From JANSWY01 sp038525605 (GTDB lineage: Bacteria > Bacteroidota > Bacteroidia > Cytophagales > Cyclobacteriaceae): a stretch of DNA of 18,218 nt. Within the stretch, counting starts at the first letter, position 1; each line of letters opens with the position of its first letter. The stretch lies in the NCBI GenBank assembly GCA_038525605.1, contig JBCBHL010000130.1:1-18218 (forward strand), written 5' to 3'. Positions 7,486 to 15,120 of this stretch are shown in pieces. The notes beneath the pieces were generated by a model. It saw only the letters and a program-made list of their open reading frames with translations, had not been told where the DNA came from and ran no database searches. Both the position numbers and the translations under genes were made by a program.

Positions 7486-8053
7486 CCAATGAATTCCGGT
7501 TATAATCTTTAATTCTTTTATAATGTGATGGCGAGACTCCTGTTGCCTTTTTGAATTGACTGGAGAGATGTGCTACACTACTGTAGTTCAAGTGATGCGC
7601 TATTTCCGAGATAGAGTACTGGTCGTAGGAAATGAGTTCTTTTACTTTTTCGATTTTTTGGTTTAGAATAAATTTTTCAATGGTCTTTCCTTCCATTTCG
7701 GTAAACAGACGGCTAAGCTTTGGATAGCTGTGATTCAGTTTATCAGACAGTAATGTTGAAAAGTTGTTTTTCAGTTGGTTTGGATTGTAATGAATTTGAT
7801 TAACTATGATCGCCTTGATATTTGATACCGTGATAGTTTTGGAGTCATTGATTAATTCAAACCCTTTCGATCTTAAACGTTGATCAAGTAAATTTTTTTC
7901 TGCTTCTGATAACGCCCTGTCTAAAGTAGCTTGTCCCAGTATTATTGATTTAGCCGACAACTTCAACTCTTCCAAAATGCTATTGACCGATTCAATGCAT
8001 CTGGGACAAACCATGTTTTTGATGCTTATCTTAATCTCTGCTCCAGTGTCCAT
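7475..8053 (-). CDS. AraC-family regulator with N-terminal CxxC (HMA-like) domain
   Basis: A 192-residue regulator. Residues 8-72 resemble a divergent HMA fold: IKISIKNMVCPRCIESVNSI at the start (Cys16, Cys19 as CPRC), then an alpha/beta pattern through SKGFELIND. Residues about 106-183 are an AraC-type double helix-turn-helix: the first helix pair around YPKLSRLFTEMEGKTIEKF, the second SISEIAHHLNYSSVAHLSSQFKKATGVSPSHYK, which is the AraC signature. Classic AraC proteins are about 290 residues; here the usual cupin is replaced by the short thiol domain. The likely role is a metal- or redox-sensing activator of the HMA-MauE gene 60 nt downstream (known genomic pattern plus inference). A promoter-like pair lies upstream at 8084-8112. 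ATG at 8053 is used because the CxxC domain begins immediately after it. Confidence 0.85.
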   Translation of the reverse strand: MDTGAEIKISIKNMVCPRCIESVNSILEELKLSAKSIILGQATLDRALSEAEKNLLDQRLRSKGFELINDSKTITVSNIKAIIVNQIHYNPNQLKNNFSTLLSDKLNHSYPKLSRLFTEMEGKTIEKFILNQKIEKVKELISYDQYSISEIAHHLNYSSVAHLSSQFKKATGVSPSHYKRIKDYNRNSLDKI

Positions 8054-8083
8054 TTGGGGTAACTTTTGTATGTAATAATTATA

Positions 8084-8112
8084 CGAAACTAAGATTAGAC
8101 CTGTTGTTTCAA
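8084..8112 (-). promoter_or_regulatory. Candidate Bacteroidota-type promoter for the AraC/HMA-MauE genes
   Basis: On the minus strand, TTG (8112-8110) is followed after 18 nt by TAGTTTCG (8091-8084), a 7-of-8 match to the Bacteroidota -7 consensus TAnnTTTG. It ends 30 nt before the regulator's ATG. It sits in the 65-nt gap after the permease stop, which suggests the regulator has its own promoter. The motif is short and could occur by chance. Confidence 0.35.
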
Positions 8113-8118
8113 TTTTTG

Positions 8119-10773
8119 CTATTCATCCCGCAGACTGTCTATGGGGTTAGATATTGCAGCTTTCACAGTTTGCAGGCAAACGACAGTAATGCCAATTGTG
8201 ATGGCAGCCAAACCTGCAATCACAAAAACTGACCAGTTGATTTCGATAGAATAAGCAAAATTTTCAAGCCATCTGCTCATCAGTAAATAAGAAGCGGGGA
8301 TTGAGATCACCGCAGAGATTGCAATCAATTTGACAAAGTCCTTAGATAGTAAGGTGAGCAATTGAAAAATGGAAGCTCCCAGCACTTTTCTTACGCCGAT
8401 TTCTTTCACTCTTTGATTGATTATAAATGCCGATAATCCTAATAATCCAATACAGGCAATCAAAATAGCCAGAAACGTAAAAACTCCAAAAATCTTACCT
8501 GTAGCTTTTTCTGCTTTGTAGAACTGCTCCATGTTGGTCTTTAGGTAGTAGGATTTGAATGGAGTGCCAGCAACAAAATTATTCCACGTATTTTCTAGCT
8601 GCTGAATAGCTCCCTGATCGCTACCATCAATTTTGACTGCCATTTTGGAAATAAAGCCATTTGGGCCATTCAGATAAGTGAAGGCAGCAGGTTTTAAATC
8701 CACATGCAATGACTGAAAATGAAAGTCATCAACTACACCAACAATTGTATATTCAATCGGCTCGTTATTCGCATTGATTTCCTGAATTTTCCGACCGATT
8801 GGGTTAGTCAATCCTAGTTTTTCAATAGCAGAACGATTCATTATGATCGAGAGACTGTCGTTAAAATTTCTGGAGAAAAACCGTCCGTCCAGCAGTTTGA
8901 TATCAAGCGTTTGCTGAATCTGATCATCAAAAATCATTCTTCGCATGATCATACTCTCTTTTTGATCAGTGCCTGGAACTCTTGCTACAAAATCAGCTAC
9001 CTGATCTCCTGGCATATTAGAGGTATATCCACTTGAAATAATATTTGGTAGTTTATTGATTTCTGTTTTAAACGTTTCAAATCTGGAGATGTCCTGATTA
9101 GTGGCAATTTCATTGATGTTTTCGATGACAATCACATTTTCTTTATTAAACCCGATCGGTTTGTTCAATAAATAATCCATTTGGCTGAAAACAATCATTG
9201 TCGCGCTAATCAATGCTATAGAAATAGCGAATTGCAATACGACCAGGCCATTCCGGAGATTGGAACCTGTTTTGGAATTTTTGAACTTCCCCTTTAGTAC
9301 TGCAAGTGGTTTAAAAGAAGAAATGAAAATAGCTGGATATAATCCGGCAAGAAGGCCTGTAACCAGTACTATCAGAATCATTGCAGTAATTGAAGCGGGG
9401 TTGATCAACTGAATGATTGACAATGGTCTTTCTGCCAGATTCGCAAATTCGGGTAGCAGCAGATATGTTGCAACCAGTGCTATGATCATGCTTATAAGTG
9501 TGAGTATGATCGATTCAGTTAAAAACTGGCTCACAAGCTGTTTTTTTTCCGAACCCAATACCTTTCTGATTCCGACCTCTTTTCCTCTTTCAGTGGACTT
9601 AGCGGTAGAAAGATTCATGAAATTGATACAGGCAATGATCAGGATGAAAATCGCAATTGCCGAAAATATGTAGATGTAATTTAAGTTGCCGTTAGCTTTT
9701 AATTCATTCTCCAGATTCGACTTAAGATGTATATCCTTCACCTTTTGAAGGTGATAATTGTAGCCATTTCCGGATTTGATATACTCATCATATGAGATGC
9801 CATTTCTTTTCTGAATAGGGCCTTCAGCATATTTCTTTACGAATGCAGGAAATTTATTTTCAAGTGATATCGGGTTGGTACCATCACTGAGTCTTAAATA
9901 AGTCATTGCTGAAAAGCCTACCCAGTTTATCTGATTGAAGAAGGGTAGCTGATGCATCGCTGTGAGGTAATCAAAACTAAAGTGAGAATTTGCCGGATAG
10001 TCTGCTACAACACCGCTAACTTTTTTAGACGAACCTGAAAACTCTATGCTTTTCCCTAAAGCACTTTCAGTACCAAATAACTTATTGGCAGTAGCCTGAT
10101 TAATTACCACCGAATTTGGATCATTTAAGGCTGTCTCTCTGTTGCCCTGAATCATCTCAAAATCCAGAATGGTCAGGAAAGTTGAATCAGCAAAAATGAG
10201 ATTGTTCTCTATGTAGTAGTTGTCTCCAACTTTTACAGTAGTAGGATTAAATGGTTTAAAACACCTGCCCTGAGCTTCGATTTCCGGAAAATCTTCTACC
10301 AACTGGGGGCCAAATGAGTGAGGCACAAATGGGTAATTAACTTCCCTTTCAGGATATACTCTGTTGATCCACATCCTATAAGTGTTTTCATCCTGAAAAT
10401 CATCATATGAAGTGTCATAGTTAACATAGAGGTATATCAGCAGGCAGGTGGTAAGTCCCAGTGCCAGTCCCAGAATATTGATCAGTGAGTAGGTCTTATT
10501 TTTGACCAGGTTTCTGTAAGATATTTTGATGTTGTTTCTTGTGAGCATAACCTTTCTTGTTTTTGTCCTTTTTTTGATAATGTGCGGTCTTAAAAATAAA
10601 ATTGTTTCATAGTAAAAAATGAGGTCAGCGAGCCACTTTTTATGCTGATGCAGGTAGTCGGAATACTGTTCTTCAAGATCACCAAGGATTTCATCATGCC
10701 AGGCTTCTGAAGCAAACCAGCGAAAGATTTTCTTTGCTAACCTGGGAGGATTTGTTTTATTGGCGTCTTTCAA
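8119..10773 (-). CDS. MacB/FtsX-type ABC transporter permease with N-terminal prefix domain
   Basis: An 884-residue inner-membrane protein. Residues about 8-70 are an extra cytosolic domain (PPRLAKKIFRWFASEAWHDE..GDLEEQY) of the kind called permease prefix domain 2. The standard permease start follows at Met76. The first membrane helix is near 95-117, then a periplasmic MacB-like core (about 118-360). The first FtsX domain follows (363-480) with the cytosolic motif ERGKEVGIRKVLG (395-407), then a second helix and periplasmic segment, and a second FtsX domain (759-884) with QRVKEIGVRKVLGAS. Such MacB-like permeases usually work with a separate ABC ATPase for export or mechanotransmission; none is adjacent here. 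The start is a TTG that overlaps the padR stop by 4 nt (TTGA). No ATG or GTG lies between it and Met76, so TTG is needed to include the prefix domain. Confidence 0.9.
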   Translation of the reverse strand: MKDANKTNPPRLAKKIFRWFASEAWHDEILGDLEEQYSDYLHQHKKWLADLIFYYETILFLRPHIIKKRTKTRKVMLTRNNIKISYRNLVKNKTYSLINILGLALGLTTCLLIYLYVNYDTSYDDFQDENTYRMWINRVYPEREVNYPFVPHSFGPQLVEDFPEIEAQGRCFKPFNPTTVKVGDNYYIENNLIFADSTFLTILDFEMIQGNRETALNDPNSVVINQATANKLFGTESALGKSIEFSGSSKKVSGVVADYPANSHFSFDYLTAMHQLPFFNQINWVGFSAMTYLRLSDGTNPISLENKFPAFVKKYAEGPIQKRNGISYDEYIKSGNGYNYHLQKVKDIHLKSNLENELKANGNLNYIYIFSAIAIFILIIACINFMNLSTAKSTERGKEVGIRKVLGSEKKQLVSQFLTESIILTLISMIIALVATYLLLPEFANLAERPLSIIQLINPASITAMILIVLVTGLLAGLYPAIFISSFKPLAVLKGKFKNSKTGSNLRNGLVVLQFAISIALISATMIVFSQMDYLLNKPIGFNKENVIVIENINEIATNQDISRFETFKTEINKLPNIISSGYTSNMPGDQVADFVARVPGTDQKESMIMRRMIFDDQIQQTLDIKLLDGRFFSRNFNDSLSIIMNRSAIEKLGLTNPIGRKIQEINANNEPIEYTIVGVVDDFHFQSLHVDLKPAAFTYLNGPNGFISKMAVKIDGSDQGAIQQLENTWNNFVAGTPFKSYYLKTNMEQFYKAEKATGKIFGVFTFLAILIACIGLLGLSAFIINQRVKEIGVRKVLGASIFQLLTLLSKDFVKLIAISAVISIPASYLLMSRWLENFAYSIEINWSVFVIAGLAAITIGITVVCLQTVKAAISNPIDSLRDE

Positions 10774-11105
10774 AAGGATGTTAAAAATTGGTTAGGTGAG
10801 ATTCCGTCCCATAAGTTATTCCTGACAAGACGAATCTCTGCTACTACGGTAAAACCTTTAGAGGTGAGCTGATACAATCTTTTACTTCTGCCCCCTCTGG
10901 AGCTGCTGACGCCACCCATCGATGATTTTAAAAAACCATGTTTTTCCATTCTGTAGAGAATCGTGTGAATTGATGCCAGCGATACATTTCTGTTGAGTTG
11001 TTCCTTTAACTCGTTTTTAAGTGTGTAGGCATAGGCATTCGGCTGTAAATTCCCTACCAGCAATAAGATCACTTCCTCCTGACTGCTAATTGAATCTTTT
11101 TCCAT
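10770..11105 (-). CDS. PadR-family transcriptional regulator
   Basis: A 111-residue winged-helix protein of the PadR type: EEVILLLVGNLQPNAYAYTLKNEL, then NRNVSLASIHTILYRMEKHGFL (recognition helix region), then the wing RGGRSKRLYQLTSKG. The C-terminal tail is short, as in PadR subfamily 2 proteins that form dimers through one extra helix. Its stop overlaps the TTG start of the prefix-domain permease by 4 nt, so the two are translationally coupled. PadR proteins next to such permeases usually repress their own operon until an envelope or toxic-compound signal is present. A near-perfect palindrome 12-37 nt upstream of its ATG is a ready operator. Confidence 0.9.
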   Translation of the reverse strand: MEKDSISSQEEVILLLVGNLQPNAYAYTLKNELKEQLNRNVSLASIHTILYRMEKHGFLKSSMGGVSSSRGGRSKRLYQLTSKGFTVVAEIRLVRNNLWDGISPNQFLTSF

Positions 11106-11116
11106 TATTTAAAGCT

Positions 11117-11142
11117 ATTTGTTTTTTACGCAAAAAACAAAT
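11117..11142 (-). promoter_or_regulatory. Candidate PadR operator palindrome
   Basis: A perfect 11-bp inverted repeat, atttgtttttt (11117-11127) and aaaaaacaaat (11132-11142), is separated by ACGC. It ends 12 nt before the padR ATG. PadR proteins bind palindromes in their own promoters, and the TGT...ACA ends are in keeping with some known PadR sites. It could also form an RNA hairpin in the leader. Assignment rests on position and symmetry only. Confidence 0.5.
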
Positions 11143-11232
11143 GGATGTGCAGAGTTACGAATACATGATAGATTTGATTATACTACCAACAGGAGATTTG
11201 AAATGGTGTGGTTTCTCATTTCTGTAAGGCAC

Positions 11233-11264
11233 AAAAAAGACGGAACCTGCAAAAGCTCCGTCTT
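11233..11264 (-). terminator. Intrinsic terminator of the peroxidase gene
   Basis: Read on the minus strand, an 8-bp stem AAGACGGA/TCCGTCTT (arms 11257-11264 and 11237-11244) is closed by a 12-nt loop and followed by more T (11236-11233, TTTT). It sits 25 nt after the peroxidase stop codon and separates it from padR. Confidence 0.8.
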
Positions 11265-11289
11265 AAAATAATGTGTTTGATACTTTGAT

Positions 11290-12642
11290 TTAGTTAGTAG
11301 CGCAACCCAGATCAATTTTTGATTGAAAATCAGCATTTGGGAAACATGCACCGGTAGGAAGTTCCGTAGGCACGTATCTCAACAGGTTGGGGTCTCTAAG
11401 TCCATCTCTGATAAATGTTACCAGATTGTCCATGTCTTCACCAGAAAGATGAAGTGCTTCGAATTCATCTGCCAGTTGTGAGGCCGGGACACTGCTGTTT
11501 TCAGATACCCCCATGTTTTTGTATTCAATAACCTCTCTGATGGAGTTGAATGTTCCTCCGTGTCCAAGTATTTCAGCTTCGCTCAGATTATATAATTGAG
11601 GAACCTTAAACTTAAAGTTATCATCAGCATTTCCGGTAAATCCACCTCGTCCGAGGTTGGCCCCAGCTCCTGTAGGTGCTGCTAAAAATATATCCGAACC
11701 TTGCAGGTCACCCATACCTAAAGCGTGAAATTCCATGGTGTTAAGAGCAGGTCCTGTGTGGCATGCAACGCAATTAGCACTACCGAAGAATAGCTTCGCA
11801 CCTCTCAGTTGAGCAGTTGAAAGTGCATTGTTATCACCTCTCAACCAGTTTTGCCAAGGCGACTGATTGGCCAGTACTACTCTTTCATAGGCGGCAATTG
11901 CCAAACCTACATTGTCTAAAGTATATCTTTCCTCATCTGAGACGCCAGGGAAGGCTCCTTCAAATAAATCTCTGTATTCCTGATTTTGTACTATGTCATC
12001 TGACAATTCCAGCCTGTGTACTCTTAAACCAGCTAATGCCTGAGTTTCCACACCTTCAAAACCCTGGAAATTGGTCGCGATTGGCGTGCCAGCGGGCCAT
12101 CTGTCTTCGGTACCAACGTTTGGTCCTTTAGCACCAAATTGTCCGTTCCATAACATAGCAATCTGATATGCTGAATTCAGGAAAGTCGGGCTTCTGATAG
12201 GTTGTACGTCAAGGCTGTCTGCTTCATAGAGCGGGCTTTTTTCTCTTCCTTCACCTTTCAAGCCAAATCCTATTCCGCCATCACCAATTCCCTGTCTGCG
12301 TCCAGCCTGGAATCCTGCTGCAACCTGGTGACAACTGGCACACGAATAACTCTTAAGACCTACAGCATATTTTGCTCTTGTACCTAACGCAGTTTCGTGA
12401 AATAATAATTTTCCGAGTTCTACTTTGTCAACTGTAATTGGATTTTGAGGATCCTGAGGAATGTTGGCGAAATCATCGCTATCCGGTAGAATAAAGCCAC
12501 TGATGCCATTTTCCGGGTCGGCTTGTCTCAATAGTCTCTTTACTTGTTTGTTGAGTTTGGCATCTGCAAATTGTTCGTCATCATTACACGAGGCAAAGAT
12601 GACCAGGCACGACAAGAGTGCCATTAGGCATAAATTTTTCAT
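11290..12642 (-). CDS. Di-heme cytochrome c peroxidase family lipoprotein
   Basis: A 450-residue protein of the CcpA/MauG family. A lipoprotein signal ends at IFASC with Cys19, so it is probably membrane-anchored in the periplasm. The first heme site is CASCH (101-105). The second is CVACH (291-295), in the domain order of bacterial di-heme peroxidases. Other family landmarks are SPTFLNSAYQ with LWNGQFG (151-170), FHALGMGDL with Met310 as a possible heme ligand, FKVPQLYNL (344-352) and GHGGTFNSIREVIEY (360-374). The expected role is reduction of H2O2 with electrons from small cytochromes. The oxidative-modification role of MauG-like members cannot be excluded. Two Cys near the C-terminus (433 and 447) could form a disulfide. 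It is transcribed alone, with its own terminator, and diverges from the Usp gene across a long spacer. Confidence 0.92.
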   Translation of the reverse strand: MKNLCLMALLSCLVIFASCNDDEQFADAKLNKQVKRLLRQADPENGISGFILPDSDDFANIPQDPQNPITVDKVELGKLLFHETALGTRAKYAVGLKSYSCASCHQVAAGFQAGRRQGIGDGGIGFGLKGEGREKSPLYEADSLDVQPIRSPTFLNSAYQIAMLWNGQFGAKGPNVGTEDRWPAGTPIATNFQGFEGVETQALAGLRVHRLELSDDIVQNQEYRDLFEGAFPGVSDEERYTLDNVGLAIAAYERVVLANQSPWQNWLRGDNNALSTAQLRGAKLFFGSANCVACHTGPALNTMEFHALGMGDLQGSDIFLAAPTGAGANLGRGGFTGNADDNFKFKVPQLYNLSEAEILGHGGTFNSIREVIEYKNMGVSENSSVPASQLADEFEALHLSGEDMDNLVTFIRDGLRDPNLLRYVPTELPTGACFPNADFQSKIDLGCATN

Positions 12643-13313
12643 GAGTTTGCGTTTTCGTCTTTTAGTAATTTAAGTTGCAACTATTGGCTGGAAGAAAAAT
12701 GATTGGGCCGTTACACAAAAACACGAAACGACAAGGTTCAAGAAAAAATACCTTGTCATAGTTTTAAAAATAAGAAGTGATTATCTGGAATGAAATTGAG
12801 ATAGTTTCTTCCGGAATACGTTCTCACTTACAATGCTTTTAAATAGTTAGCTAATCTTAATTAGTTCCGTTAAATAGTCTATTAATTATCGTTATCATTT
12901 AAAAAGTTGCTGAAAAATAAATAAATGTCTTCAATACGACAAACATTTTTGTACTTGATTTGTTTTCGGTCATTTATTACTTGCCGACTAACGGGTCTAT
13001 CATGATGTGTTTTCAATCGAAAAGTCTATGATCGTTTGTTTGATCATTTGTTTCGACCTCTTTACAGGTGAATGAGTGTTTTCTGAATAGCAGTGGAAAC
13101 ATCAGATAGATTTATTTTTGATAGCAATTGCTAAAGTAATTGTGGAAGAGGCGAGCTGCCGATACTTTTTAAAATGCGTTTTTTAGCCGGATACGTTATT
13201 TCAATTGAATTATTAACCGGGTTTTTTGTCTCGCAACAAATGTTTCTCTTCGGAAGTCGTCCGATTGTCACACACTTTTTCTAATTTTCATTAAATGTTT
13301 TAATCTCCGTAAT
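12643..13313. promoter_or_regulatory. Long divergent regulatory spacer between peroxidase and Usp genes
   Basis: 671 bases without a credible gene, so both divergent promoters must lie here. Palindromes seen: AGTTGCAACT at 12673-12682, 31 nt before the peroxidase ATG; gacaaggt/accttgtc stem at 12730-12737 and 12750-12757; nested repeat tcgaaa..atgatc..gatcat..tttcga at 13017-13056; and the 12-bp perfect palindrome tagcaattgcta at 13122-13133. I found no confident -33/-7 promoter. A small RNA could be hidden here but nothing shows it directly. Confidence 0.5.
12879..12899 (-). promoter_or_regulatory. Weak Fur-box-like sequence
   Basis: The minus strand reads AATGATAACGATAATTAATAG. From GATAAC it matches 14 of 19 positions of the classical Fur consensus (built of GATAAT repeats). 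It is about 240 nt upstream of the heme peroxidase gene. Iron or peroxide control would make sense for that gene, but in such AT-rich DNA a chance match is quite possible. Confidence 0.22.
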
Positions 13314-14159
13314 ATGAAAAACATATTGGTGGCAACTGATTTTTCGATCAGAGCTAATAATGCACTGTCATTGGCAAAAGTAATCGCCGCAAAAACTCAA
13401 GGGTTGATTACCTTGCTACATGTGGTAGAGCTTCCTGGTCGCTCTCATACATCTACAGAAGATTTGTTGAATGCTGATCAGATGACTGATGTTTATGTAT
13501 TGAAATTAATTGAAAGGGCTGAAGAAGAGTTGAAAGCCATTAAAGAAGCAAATTCTGAAGAATCACTGCAAATAAATGTGGAGATCAGAAGGGGAGAGCC
13601 TTTCAAGCAGATTCGTACTTATGTTGCGTCTCATGATATCGACTTAGTAATTGCGGGGGACAAAGGACATTCTGAATTTGAAGATATATTTATTGGTTCA
13701 CTGTCAGATAAGCTTGTCAGAACGATGGACTGTCCTGTAATAACAGTGAAAGCAGCAATTGCCGACAGGCCTTTGCAAAATATACTGTATGCGGTCAATG
13801 GTGAGCACGACGAGGAGCCGGTTATGTTATATTTACAGGCCTTGAATGAGTATTTTGATGCTAAAATACACCTGGTTTGGATTAATACTCCCTACGACTT
13901 CAGGGATGATTCAGATACAAAACCGTGGTTGTATTCGCTTGCTCATCAGTATTTTAGTACTAACTACGCTGTGAGTGTATACAATCATCATGATAAAGAT
14001 TTTGGCGTGGTATATTGCGCCGATGAGGTTAAAGCAGATATGATTGTGTTGGGAGTTTCGAAAAGGTCTGTAGTTCAGCGCTTTATAACAGGAGATAGTC
14101 TTGCAGAGGATGTCTCTGATCATACCATTAGACCAGTATTAACATTGAAATTGAAATAA
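13314..14159 (+). CDS. Tandem universal stress protein (UspA family)
   Basis: A 281-residue cytosolic protein made of two Usp domains. Domain 1 (1-147) begins MKNILVATDFS and carries the full nucleotide-binding motif G-x2-G-x9-G-S (Gly115, Gly118, Gly128-Ser129), so it probably binds ATP. Domain 2 (about 153-281) begins LQNILYAVNG and has a degenerate loop: the second Gly is Lys250 and the GS pair is GD (260-261), so binding there is likely lost. The start is the only ATG before the first strand. The stop TAA shares one base with the ATG of the MscS-type gene, so the two are translationally coupled. A stress-response function related to envelope tension is suggested by that pairing only. Confidence 0.92.
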   Translation: MKNILVATDFSIRANNALSLAKVIAAKTQGLITLLHVVELPGRSHTSTEDLLNADQMTDVYVLKLIERAEEELKAIKEANSEESLQINVEIRRGEPFKQIRTYVASHDIDLVIAGDKGHSEFEDIFIGSLSDKLVRTMDCPVITVKAAIADRPLQNILYAVNGEHDEEPVMLYLQALNEYFDAKIHLVWINTPYDFRDDSDTKPWLYSLAHQYFSTNYAVSVYNHHDKDFGVVYCADEVKADMIVLGVSKRSVVQRFITGDSLAEDVSDHTIRPVLTLKLK

Positions 14160-15061
14160 TGGGTTTTATTTCTGATTGGTTTACAGATAATTGGGGTTTG
14201 TCTGAAGAGTTTCAGGGAAAAATCCTGTATTCTATCATTGCATTTATTATTTTATCGATGATCAGGTACCTCGCATTGAGGTTCTCATTTAGGAAAGTAA
14301 GCAATGTAAAAACACAATACTATTGGAGAAATAGTATTAAAAACACTCACAATGCACTACTCATTATCATAGTCGGCTTTATATGGGTGGAGCAAATGGA
14401 TTCGCTGGGTACTTTTCTGGGATTGATTGGTGCCGGCTTAGCGATCGCTTTACAAGACCCGATTGTTAACCTTGCAGCCTGGGTATTTATCATGGGTAAC
14501 AGGCCTTTTGAGGTGGGCGACAGGGTGGAAATTGATGGAATGGCCGGTGATGTGATTGATATTCGCTACTTTCAATTCACGATTAATGAGATCAATAACT
14601 GGGTAGATGCTGATCAAAGTACCGGAAGGATTATACACATTCCAAACGGTCGGGTTTTTAAGGCATCACAGGCCAATTATACGCAAGGCTTTAGATATAT
14701 ATGGAATGAGATACATGTATTGGTAACCTTCGAAAGCGACTGGAAGGCTGCAAAAGTTTTGCTGGGGAATGTACTTGACAGGCATACGGAACACATGTCG
14801 GAAGCGGCAAAAAAAGTGTTGTACAAAGCTTCCAAGCGATACATGATTTACTATAACAACCTTACACCTACTATCTATACAACAGTAAAAGACAGCGGAA
14901 TTCAGTTATCGATGCGCTATTTGTGCAATCCTAAGAAAAGAAGAGTGACAGAACATCAGATCTGGGAGGATATCTTAGAGGGGTTTAACAATTCAGACAA
15001 ATATGAGTTTGCTTATCCCACCAGTAGGATCATGGTTGATAAGAATAGTCCCATTAAATAG
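14159..15061 (+). CDS. Mechanosensitive channel, MscS family
   Basis: A 300-residue membrane protein. Hydrophobic helices lie at about 22-40 and 63-77, with the pore helix region at 84-114 (FLGLIGAGLAIALQDPIVNLAAWVFIM). The MscS beta domain follows directly (RPFEVGDRVEIDGMAGDVIDI, then GRIIHIPNGRVF). The C-terminal alpha/beta part covers about 180-290. The length is close to that of E. coli MscS (286). Such channels open under membrane tension and release solutes on osmotic downshock. Unlike the E. coli protein, the loop NEINNWVDADQSTGR is longer before the 'IPNG' motif. It overlaps the Usp gene by one base and is the last gene of that unit. The gap to the convergent protease gene is only 59 nt. 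Confidence 0.92.
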   Translation: MGFISDWFTDNWGLSEEFQGKILYSIIAFIILSMIRYLALRFSFRKVSNVKTQYYWRNSIKNTHNALLIIIVGFIWVEQMDSLGTFLGLIGAGLAIALQDPIVNLAAWVFIMGNRPFEVGDRVEIDGMAGDVIDIRYFQFTINEINNWVDADQSTGRIIHIPNGRVFKASQANYTQGFRYIWNEIHVLVTFESDWKAAKVLLGNVLDRHTEHMSEAAKKVLYKASKRYMIYYNNLTPTIYTTVKDSGIQLSMRYLCNPKKRRVTEHQIWEDILEGFNNSDKYEFAYPTSRIMVDKNSPIK

Positions 15062-15090
15062 AAGGATCGAGATATTGATCTGGTTGAAAT

Positions 15091-15117
15091 AAAAAAGGAG
15101 GCTATTGCCTCCCTTTC
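15091..15117 (-). terminator. Terminator in the convergent gap, mainly for the tricorn-like gene
   Basis: A 6-bp GC-rich stem, ggaggc (15097-15102) and gcctcc (15107-15112), has a 4-nt loop. On the minus strand it is followed by TTTTTT (15096-15091), a classical intrinsic terminator 9 nt after the protease stop. On the plus strand only CTTTC follows, so it may act weakly for the MscS transcript too. Confidence 0.8.
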
Positions 15118-15120
15118 AAA

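Noticed and set aside
11817..12131. 104-residue plus-strand frame antisense to the peroxidase gene
   Set aside because: It is a shadow of the heme peroxidase, with low-complexity, Leu/Pro/His-rich composition and no recognisable motif.
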